DNA from: CALNYX01 sp942490925 | Lineage (GTDB): Bacteria; Chlamydiota; Chlamydiia; Chlamydiales; JAAKFR01 | Direction of reading: 5' to 3' | Assembly (NCBI GenBank): GCA_942490925.1 | Contig: CALNYX010000048.1 | Location: 1-7,011 of the forward strand | DNA: 7,011 nucleotides | The notes under the pieces: model-generated | Databases searched by the model: none | Seen by the model: only the letters and a program-made list of their open reading frames with translations | Told to the model about the DNA's origin: nothing | Part shown: one piece after another, positions 1-6,419 of the stretch | How positions within the stretch are numbered: position 1 is the stretch's first letter | Layout: the number at the start of each line of letters is the position of its first letter | Translations under genes and position numbers: made by a program

Positions 1-784
1 GAGCTCACTGAGCAGATCACACATCAACCTCGTGCACCATGACAAGCACGCGGCTGTCTTGACGACCACAAGCTTTGTGGACGGCCCTTCAGTGGCACTC
101 ACTCTTTGTTGTTATCATTGTTGATGGACCTGTCCAAGTGGAATGTGTGGAAAGGCTTTTTATTGTCGAGTAAAAAATTATTTTTCACGCCCTTTTGAAC
201 AAAGAGAAAAGGCTTCACAATGACCAGCCAACAATTCACCACTCATTGGATCTGTTGCATCAAACATCTCGCGGATCTCTTTTAAAATATATTCAGAAAC
301 ATTCTTGGGGAAAGAAAGTGCTCTCCTTGGCATTCTTTGCTTCTCATTATTGTGTCAGAGTGCGCCCATTTTGAGAGTCGCCGCCACGCCAACAATCAAC
401 AAGAAATAGTCAAAGACTACTTTCATGGCTATAATGCTTACAATAATCATTGTCGCATCAAATGAAAGGAACATGAGAAGCATTGGAATGAACAGAATAG
501 CGATTCTCAAGGAGCAATTGCGTCGTGTATCACTTTTCCATGTCACTTTTCACCCGCGTGATCCACTCAAACACTATTACTACTAGCAAAAGACTACACA
601 TTCACACTCAGATGCCTTGTAGTAGTGATAGCTGCATACCGTGGTAGAGAGTTAGCTGTTTTAGGCTTGAAAAGGTTGTCTAATCACCCCCATGCAGAAA
701 CTTTCCTCGCGCACCAAAATGCACCATCATTCTTTTGAGCACTGATATGACACATGTGGACTATAGAATAAGCTAGATGTAATG
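1..784 (+). repeat. Dispersed repeat, copy A (left end cut by window)
   Basis: Collinear with copies B (4094-4971) and C (5414-6224), with an offset to B of 4,187 bp across the central part. Homology starts at base 1, so the copy probably extends left of the window; it fades after AAGCTAGATGT (770-780). A is the most diverged of the three by eye, but bases 291-360 are identical in all copies. No terminal inverted repeats, target-site duplication or transposase were seen. The short frame from ATG 220, which runs further in B and C, ends here at TAA 283-285. The class of element is unknown: it could be a non-autonomous transposon, a solo LTR-like sequence, a subtelomeric-type repeat or a decayed gene family. 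Confidence 0.85.
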
Positions 785-2034
785 GAAAACTAGCTATAAT
801 ATTTGTTTTAATACTGGATAGACTTGTACAAGTATTCACTATAGACTTATAAAAGACTACTTGTCGACTTCAGTGTGCATTCTGTTGGTGAAATGTGCAG
901 TTTAATCTCCACATGTCGAAGGTATTGAGTCACAGAATGGTGGATTGTTGTATTCACACTGATATCATGACTGAACAAGTTCATTCATATTGTATTACGA
1001 CTGATTGGTCCCTTTGGAGGAGTATTTGGCTTGAACTGTTGGTTGTTGACGACAAATTGTACTCGGCGACGTGACGGCACCCATTCTCATTATAGACGCA
1101 AACCCAAGGTTATCATTACAAACAATCTGACTTACCAGTATTTTACGACAGTACATGTACCAGAATTATGTAAAGTGTCTATTCATGGCCGTAAGAGGCA
1201 TTCTGGACTGGCATTGAGGGAGGTTGATTGTCGTGAGATGGCAGATTGCGTGTCTGTTTGTCGGTTTTGCGACATGTATCACGATGCAACAACACACCTT
1301 ACCTCTGAATACAAACACATGTACCATGACAGATGAAACACAGTTACATGACATTTGTTACATCAAGGCGGTGTAGTCAATATCTCCATTATTGATTGAT
1401 GTCTCATTGAAAGATTGAGCGCCCATGCTGGCGCCATTCCAAGCAACCAACTTCCAGGACGGATTTCATTGCTTGTTTTTGCCGCATTCTCTTGTTTACC
1501 CACTTCAAATTAGTCTTCATATATATTTACAAAGGATGGTAGACAATCATGCAAGGAGGTGAGACTCTACAGTAATGACATTCCAGTGAAGATGAGGCGC
1601 CATCATGTGTCAATTCAGCACTTACAACTATTCCAGAGGTACTGCATGCTCGCCTTTACAGCCAGTTCCTCAACCCACAGTGATACATTCTACTTCAGAT
1701 GTTTATCAAAAATGGTTTTACATACCTGAGGTGTCAGAATGAAGCAAGAGCTCGAAAAGTAAGACAATTTTCAGCGTCAGTGCGTCAGCGGCACCAGAAA
1801 ATTCCCGCCATGTCAATCCGTTCTAATTCACACTGTTCTCACCCCAAGACATGACATCTCTCCACCAATAAATAGTCTGTAATGCATGTAGATACAAAAT
1901 GAAAGTGACTGGAGGGAAGTTATCAAACAGCGTGCCTGGAATTGGTGTTTGCAGCGTTGCCACCATGGTGACGTGTTGTGGTGTTTTTGTGCGCCGGGAG
2001 TGCCTTTTTCGCGCACTTCAAAGGAACCCTGTTA
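785..2034. other. No supportable gene; unassigned intergenic DNA
   Basis: I see no convincing coding region here. The longest plus-strand frame (1031-1336) starts at TTG, has no known domain and overlaps a similar minus-strand frame. A perfect 12-bp palindrome ACTTGTACAAGT lies at 822-833. A perfect 10-bp palindrome CACCATGGTG at 1961-1970 sits inside a Kozak-like GCCACCATGG, which opens a 35-codon frame from ATG 1965 to TGA 2070-2072 that crosses the hairpin; I do not call it a gene. Confidence 0.6.
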
Positions 2035-2087
2035 TGACAAGGCAATTTTTCATTTTATTTAAGGGACCATGAAAATTTGCCTTGTCA
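2035..2087. repeat. Inverted repeat / hairpin, 19-bp arms
   Basis: Left arm 2035-2053 is TGACAAGGCAATTTTTCAT. Right arm 2069-2087 is its reverse complement with one mismatch (18 of 19 pairs). The loop is 15 nt (2054-2068). As RNA it would form a stable stem on either strand. There is no adjacent supported gene, so a terminator role is unproven. It could be a tiny fold-back element, the core of a larger decayed inverted-repeat transposon or a small-RNA precursor. Confidence 0.85.
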
Positions 2088-2676
2088 GCAAGTACTGAAA
2101 GTCATAGTGATGACGTAATGACGTTTTTTGAGATGGCGGTGTCTACTCCTCCCCGCGCTCACCATGATTTTTTATGGTCTTGTACCTTTTTGGCCATCCC
2201 ACGATGCCGCCGGTGGAAACAGGGAGTTTCTCCTATCCCAATCCTCCCCACAATGACATGTACTACTCTTTTGGGGTGGGGTAACTTGATGAAGCAAAGG
2301 GTGTTGTCATTTCTTGGTGATTGATGGTGGCACATGTTCTATGTGTGGGGTCTGCTCGCGTTCTCAGAACAAAAACAGAGACTATGAGCCCAAAATGTAA
2401 TCCTCAAAAGACTCGCGAATCGTTTGACTAACTTTATTAGCTTACACGTGTAGCCAAATTTCTCGCTAGGCGAGTCCAACGAGCTTTTTTCACGAGCTCG
2501 ACTGTCAAAATTGCGTCACCATGATGGCCAAACTGCCGGCGGTGATTCCTCGGCTTGCCGTGGGTCCTTTTCCATTCAACCACATGTATTCCGGATCTCC
2601 ATGTCATCCTATCGATGAAGGTGTCAAGAGATGTTGCATGATACAATGGAAACAGTTTCGATTTGACTTGTTTTGA
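2088..2676. other. Unassigned DNA between the hairpin and the Cys-rich frame
   Basis: Nothing recognisable as a gene. A plus-strand frame to 2324 and a minus-strand frame 2646-2437 both begin at TTG and show no family motif. Short features include a TGACGT direct repeat at 2111-2124, a small dyad CTCGC-TAG-GCGAG at about 2462-2474 and a GAGCTC palindrome near 2495. Confidence 0.55.
2111..2124 (+). promoter_or_regulatory. TGACGT direct repeat (CRE/bZIP-like sites)
   Basis: TGACGTAATGACGT contains two TGACGT half-sites 8 bp apart. Another TGACGT lies at 1969-1974. TGACGT is the core bound by bZIP factors in many eukaryotes and is known in diatom CO2/cAMP-responsive promoters. Here no confirmed gene start is nearby, so function is only a possibility. 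Confidence 0.25.
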
Positions 2677-3273
2677 ATGGCGCGAATTTCATGTGCCGCC
2701 GACGCGCTTCCACAGAAAACGATAGAAGTCTTCGCTTTTTTTGCTTGTTTCCTACAATGTAAGTATGCAGAAGGATGCACTTTTGTAGTTCATATCGAAA
2801 CTTCCCACTGTGAAGTGGAGAACTTTAAAGCCGGGTATAGCATTTGTGGTGCAAAAGCATGATTGCAATTTTTGTACCTCCAAGGTGCCATTTCAAGAAA
2901 TGGTCTAACACATCGCCATGTTGCTTGTTTCCTACAATGTAGGTATGTAATACTATGTAAATTTACCAGAGAAATCTGTCGGTATCACTGTAAAATCAGG
3001 AGCTCCAGTTCCGATTGTTGTATTTGTTGTGGAAAGTGTGGCCGCCGACATGTGGCATTTTTTTCACCGCGATTTACATTTTGGTCGAGTGTCTTTGCAA
3101 CCCCACCTCATTGTATGATTGTCAAGTATGCTTCATACGAATATATGAAGAGTCTTTTCGCGTGGATAAACAGGAGGATACGGCGAAAGCGATTGCTTGG
3201 AATCGATTTTGAAATTGGCTGCAATGGCACCATCATGCCAACCATTTTTCAAGGGCGGCTCTACCAATACTAG
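2677..3273 (+). pseudogene. Cys-rich reading frame with one internal TGA and a 60-codon internal duplication; unknown function
   Basis: From ATG 2677 (directly preceded by an in-frame TGA) the frame is open to TAG 3271-3273, 199 codons counting both stops, interrupted only by TGA 2860-2862. Two segments exactly 180 bp apart align without gaps for about 38 residues. Both begin ACFLQC[KR]Y (from 2740 and 2920), with a Cys three residues after the Tyr, a His-Cys pair further on and Ile-Cys near the end. The second copy is richer in Cys and continues into a basic tail (INRRIRRKR). At DNA level 2741-2767 and 2921-2947 match at 26 of 27 positions and then diverge. An alternative is a spliced gene: GTAAGT at 2759 is a strong donor-like sequence, and an acceptor-like CAAG ending at 2884 would remove 126 nt including the TGA and keep the frame. 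No known family is recognised, and chance is not excluded. Confidence 0.3.
2741..2947 (+). repeat. 180-bp-spaced direct repeat (27 bp, two copies)
   Basis: 2741-2767 and 2921-2947 differ at one base (A versus G at the 22nd position). Weaker similarity continues for about 90 bp downstream of each, in the same reading frame. The period is exactly 180 bp, pointing to an old tandem duplication whose ends have decayed. Both copies contain a donor-like GTAAGTATG or GTAGGTATG. Confidence 0.8.
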
Positions 3274-3966
3274 AGGTGTCAGCCCAACCCTTGCATGAAC
3301 CAAGTCTTTTCTATATGCTATATTGGTTTGTACAGTGATGGTGTGTCACGTGAATGCCAAGGCGACAATCTGCCACACTTTTTGACAACAAGCTCTAGCT
3401 AGCTACTGTGTGTACAGTTCAAGACAAAAGCTACAAGAGAACCATTTATAAACATAATAACGAATGAATTAACTAGATAACACATTTAATCTAAGACCCT
3501 TTTGAAGGGCCTTGTGTTGTAGAGTGTTTTCCTTCGCCATTTTCGTCTTCTGGTTGGTGCTTACCCTTTCACGACTCTCTGTACTGCTTTACCACTTGAA
3601 CTACAGCATGAATTGCTTGTCGCTCTGCTCTTCGGGATGGTCCTCCGAGATAAGTGTTATACTACTCTACATGCTCTTTTGGATCAAAACGACATGCATG
3701 GGGGCGACGAGAGCTCACGTCACCCATCGCACGATCGCACGTGTCAGCGCTGCCTCGAACTTGAAATTATTGCTATTATCCTTACAATTTGTTTAGGTCA
3801 TTCACGGAAAAATCATTTCCAATTCTCTGTTCTTTTCCTTTTTTTCAAAAACTCGTGCCCCCATACCAAAAACATGTGCCTTGATGGCGGCTGCTTAAAC
3901 TTTTTTGCGTGGCAGATATATTGGTATACCTGTATGTAGTTTTATCATTCTCATTTGGCGTTATGT

Positions 3967-4001
3967 CATTGTCATCGGCAATATTCATTGTCATCGGCAA
4001 T
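3967..4001 (+). repeat. Short tandem duplication, 19-bp period
   Basis: CATTGTCATCGGCAAT occurs exactly at 3967-3982 and again at 3986-4001, separated by 3 bp. It is a local slippage-type duplication close to the left edge of repeat copy B. Confidence 0.9.
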
Positions 4002-4029
4002 GTGTTTCTGACGTCCACACCATGGCTCC

Positions 4030-4041
4030 TATATATATATA
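4030..4041. repeat. (TA)6 microsatellite
   Basis: Uninterrupted TA dinucleotides. It is TATA-like in composition, but no gene follows at a sensible distance except the weak frames of repeat copy B, so I record it only as a simple repeat. Confidence 0.8.
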
Positions 4042-4042
4042 C

Positions 4043-4188
4043 ATGATTCATTATTTGTACGTGAGTTTCTGGTACTGCTTCTACGCAGAGACATTTCCAT
4101 CTCATTATGGGTCCAAAACACGATTCATTATCTGTATCGGGATTCATTATTCTTCAGTACAAATCCTACAGAAGCTTCTACAGAGTCG
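4043..4188 (+). repeat. Degenerate direct repeat at the left edge of copy B
   Basis: GATTCATTAT occurs at about 4044, 4122 and 4141. The first and third occurrences are each followed within about 40 bp by GCTTCTAC then CAGAG, so roughly 4043-4090 and 4140-4188 are diverged direct repeats about 97 bp apart. Copy C retains the second and third occurrences only. Confidence 0.55.
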
Positions 4189-4971
4189 TGTGCGAGTTGA
4201 CTGCTCACATCAACCTCCCCACACCATGACAAGCACGCCGCTGTTTTGACAACCGCAAGCATTGTAGACAGTTCCTCATTGGCACTCACTCTTTGTTATT
4301 ATCATTGTTGATGAACCTGTCCAAGTGGAATGGGTGGAAAGGCTTTTATTGTTGAGTAAAAAATTATTTTTCACGCCCTTTTGAACAAAGAGAAGAAGGC
4401 TTCACAATGACCGGCCGACAATTCACCACCAAAGGGACCTGTTGCATTGTACATCTCGCAGATCTCTTCTACAATACATTCAGAAACATTCTTGGGGAAA
4501 GAAAGTGCTCTCCTTGGCATTCTTTGCTTCTCATTATTGTGTCAGAGCGCGCCCATTTTGAGTGTCGCCGCCACGCCAACAATCAACAAGAAAGAGTCAA
4601 AGATTACATTCATGGGTATAATACTTGTATATTTCATTGTAGTATCAAATGAAAGGGCCATTGGGGGCCTTGGTGTGGCAAGAACCACGATTCTCATGGA
4701 GCAATTGCGTCGTGTATCACTTTGGAATTTTTGTTGTCACCCACCTGATGTACTCTAGCACTAAAATGTATAGGAAGTGACTGCCCATTCACTCTCAAAT
4801 GTCTTGTAGTAGTGATAGCTCTATACTGTGGTACAGAATCCTAGTTTGTAGGCTTGAAAAAGGTCGTCCAATTGCCCCCTGCAGTAACTTTCTTCGCGCA
4901 CTAAAATGCATCATCATTGTTTTGAGCACAGATACGACACATGCGGACAGTAGAATAAGCTAGATGTGATG
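4094..4971 (+). repeat. Dispersed repeat, copy B (longest copy)
   Basis: Left limit is set by homology with copy C (TTTCCAT at 4094 and 5414). Right limit is set by homology with copy A (AAGCTAGATGT at about 4957-4967). B and C are very similar: I count about a dozen differences in the first 290 bp. B has an ATG at 4407 opening a frame to 4652 and, in another frame, an open stretch 4411-4758 with two hydrophobic segments. An A/T-rich stretch near 4363-4374 with a short dyad (AAAAATTATTTTT) is conserved in the copies, more or less intact. No transposase, reverse transcriptase or LTR boundary motif was seen. Confidence 0.88.
4411..4758 (+). other. Open frame with two hydrophobic segments in repeat copy B; equivalents in A (224-586) and C (5732-6073)
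   Basis: In copy B the frame runs 115 codons from just after TGA 4408-4410 to TAG 4756-4758. It has no usable ATG at its left end; the first Met is far inside (residue 68). Residues about 32-58 (SALLGILCFSLLCQ and following) and 65-79 (ITFMGIILVYFIVVS) are hydrophobic and could be membrane segments, followed by a basic stretch (EQLRRVSL, 97-104). In copy A the same frame continues without indels from 224 to 586 except for TAG at 407-409, where B has GAG; the second segment is rewritten but still hydrophobic (FMAIMLTIIIVAS). In copy C a -1 and a later +1 cancel, returning to EQCRLVSL. Against a real protein, A-B differences are not concentrated at third codon positions and there is no start codon. 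It may be an exon of a spliced gene, a relic or chance. I do not recognise the family. Confidence 0.25.
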
Positions 4972-5043
4972 TACAATTTCACTTTAATGTATCTACATGG
5001 TTGATACAACCACTGATTTGTGGTGTGTATACATCTCAGTACT
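4972..5043. other. Junction between repeat copy B and the minisatellite
   Basis: About 70 bp after homology with copy A ends and before the first recognisable degenerate minisatellite unit. No feature is seen; it may be the true right end of repeat B, which copy C lacks. Confidence 0.5.
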
Positions 5044-5202
5044 TGCCAAATGTTTAGGGTGTAGAGCGACCAATCGCCATGCCAATAATTAGGGTGTCGA
5101 CACCTCCAGGTGTAGACACCTCCATGCCAATAGTTAGGGTGTAGACACCTCCATGCCAATAGTTAGGGTGTAGACATCCCCATGCCAATAGTTAGGGTGT
5201 AG
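5044..5202 (+). repeat. 29-bp minisatellite, block 1
   Basis: Tandem units with TTAGGG at 5054, 5089, 5134, 5163 and 5192; the last three are exactly 29 bp apart and the earlier ones are degenerate. Each good unit contains CATGCCAATAG, then TTAGGGTG, then TAGACA. Across the unit junction the sequence is GGTGTAGACACC, a 5-bp dyad around AG. Near 5100-5114 the half-element is reiterated as ACACCT-CC-AGGTGT-AG-ACACCT. The short minus-strand frame running over this block merely translates the repeat and is not taken as a gene. Confidence 0.93.
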
Positions 5203-5246
5203 AGGCCGAGTGGGTTGGGTTAGATTTGGTTTTTTGTTGATCTTTT
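5203..5246 (+). other. Spacer splitting the minisatellite
   Basis: About 44 bp not made of the 29-bp unit. It contains GTGGGTTGGGTTAG at 5210-5223, a loose telomere-like G/T pattern, followed by a T-rich stretch. It may be a degenerate unit or an insertion that separated two formerly continuous blocks; nothing in it identifies a gene or site. Confidence 0.5.
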
Positions 5247-5407
5247 GTGCCGATAATTAGGGCGTAGACACCATCACGCCAATAGTTAGGGCGTAGACAC
5301 CTCCATGCCAATAGTTAGGGTGTAGACACCTCCATGCCAATAGTTAGGGTGTAGACACCTCCATGCCAATAGTTAGGGTGTAGACATCCCGTGCCAATAG
5401 TTAGGCA
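5247..5407 (+). repeat. 29-bp minisatellite, block 2
   Basis: TTAGGG occurs at 5257, 5286, 5315, 5344 and 5373, each exactly 29 bp from the next, then a broken TTAGGC at 5401 after 28 bp. The two leftmost units read TTAGGGCG instead of TTAGGGTG. Most units carry GCCAAT (a CCAAT-box sequence) and the GGTGTAGACACC dyad. The block ends directly at the left edge of repeat copy C, so it marks a duplication or insertion junction. Confidence 0.95.
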
Positions 5408-5413
5408 AACCTT

Positions 5414-6224
5414 TTTCCATCCTATTATGAGTCCAAAACACGATTCATTATCTGTATCGGGATTCATTATTCTTCAGTACAAATCCCACAGAAGCTTCTA
5501 CAGAGTCGTGTGCAACTTGACTGCTCACATCAACCTCCCACACACCATGACAAGCACGCCGCTGTTTTGACAACCGCACGCATTGTAGACAGTTCCTCAT
5601 TGGCACTCACTCTTTGTTATTATCATTGTTGATGAACCTGTCCTAGTGGAATGGGTGGAAAGGCTTTTTTTGTTGAGCTAAAAATTATTTTTCACGCCCT
5701 TTTGAACAAAGAGAAGAAGGCTTCACAATGACCGGCCGACAATTCACCACCAAAGGGACCTGTTGCATTGTACATCTCGTGGATCTCTTCTACAATACAT
5801 TCAGAAACATTCTTGGGGAAAGAAAGTGCTCTCCTTGGCATTCTTTGCTTCTCATTATTGTGTCAGAGCGCGCCCATTTTGAGTGTCCCCGCCACGCCAA
5901 CAATCAACAAGAAAGAGTCAACGATTGAATTCATGGGTATAATACTTGTATATTTCATTGTAGTATCAAATGAAAGGGCCATTGGGGGTCTTGTGTGGCA
6001 AGAACCGCGATTCTCATGGGAGCAATGCCGTCTTGTATCACTTTTGTTATACCACATGCATGTCACCCCGTGATGGAGTCTAGTACTAATACTATAGGAA
6101 GAGACTGCACTATTCACTCTCAAATGTCTTGTAGTAGCAATAACTGTATACTGTTGTATAGAATCCTAGTTTGTAAGCTTGAAAGGTTGTCCCATCGTTG
6201 TCCTGCAGCAACTTTCGCACGCAC
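5414..6224 (+). repeat. Dispersed repeat, copy C
   Basis: Collinear with copy B at an offset of about 1,320 bp. It starts directly after the last, broken unit of the minisatellite and loses homology near 6224, before the segment that in A and B continues to AAGCTAGATGT. It is therefore shortened by roughly 100 bp on the right. It lies immediately upstream of the leader of the zinc-finger gene at 6420. Small indels relative to B include a -1 near 5991 and a +1 near 6019, which cancel in the long open frame. Confidence 0.88.
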
Positions 6225-6419
6225 ACACGGAAGATCTTTGACACGTGTCCACGTAGTGTTGAATGTCATTGGTGTACTGTGGAGTCATTCGTCAGCTCCT
6301 TGTGTGCAGAGCATAAGGCTCGAGCAGTTTCTTGGTGTTGCTTTTGATTGCTTTGCCTTGTTATTGTCCTTTGGTAGTGTTGTTTTATTGCATTTATTTT
6401 CGGTTTGGAGCATTTTGCC
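6225..6419 (+). promoter_or_regulatory. Putative promoter / 5' UTR of the zinc-finger gene
   Basis: This is the interval between the point where homology of repeat copy C to copy B fades (about 6224) and the ATG at 6420. It becomes strongly T/G-rich from about 6330 to 6415 with few adenines, as in a leader or initiator region. No clear TATA box was found. ACACGTGTCCACGT at 6241-6254 contains a CACGTG E-box-like core. Assignment rests on position and composition only, and the transcription start cannot be placed. The upstream repeat copy C may contribute promoter sequence. Confidence 0.35.

Larger units (their letters stand above)
3274..4093. other. No supportable gene; AT-rich stretch with small local repeats
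   Basis: Overlapping short frames at 3512-3796, 3613-3939 and 3905-4249 on plus and 4147-3845 on minus have non-ATG starts or no family features. I see no gene. Small structures are CTAGCTAG near 3397, tandem ATCGCACG twice at 3726-3741, a 19-bp-period duplication at 3967-4001, a (TA)6 run at 4030-4041 and a GATTCATTAT motif that recurs in the left end of repeat B. Confidence 0.6.

Noticed and set aside
1..6. GAGCTC (SacI site) exactly at the window start as a cloning boundary
   Set aside because: GAGCTC also occurs uncut elsewhere in the window (near 2495 and 3712), and repeat copy A appears to continue leftwards, so the start is probably arbitrary.
355..546. Minus-strand hydrophobic frame in copy A (and a similar one at 6123-5863 in copy C)
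   Set aside because: It is the antisense of the conserved block and of the plus-strand hydrophobic frame. The A and C versions agree mainly where the DNA is identical, so there is no separate evidence for a minus-strand protein.
1031..1336. 101-codon plus-strand frame ending in a Cys/His-rich stretch (CRFCD followed by several His)
   Set aside because: It starts at TTG, the Cys/His spacing does not fit a standard C2H2 finger, and an overlapping minus-strand frame is equally open. Resemblance to the CRPCD of the gene at 6420 covers only a few residues.
2082..2324. Plus-strand 80-codon frame
   Set aside because: Begins at TTG inside the hairpin arm, shows no family motif, and overlaps probable regulatory-type sequence; treated as chance.
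2437..2646. Minus-strand 69-codon basic frame
   Set aside because: TTG start, no recognisable domain and no supporting context; length is within chance for a locally GC-richer segment.
4914..5159. Minus-strand frame with repeated W-H-G / HPNYW motifs
   Set aside because: It is simply the translation of the 29-bp minisatellite plus adjacent DNA; the repeated motif follows from the DNA period.
5044..5407. CRISPR-like array
   Set aside because: Units are directly adjacent with no unique spacers; it is a plain minisatellite in eukaryotic-looking DNA.
4094..6224. Copies B and C as the two LTRs of a retrotransposon
   Set aside because: The interval between them is only about 440 bp of minisatellite. 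There is no gag/pol, primer-binding site or polypurine tract, and no TG...CA ends could be fixed.
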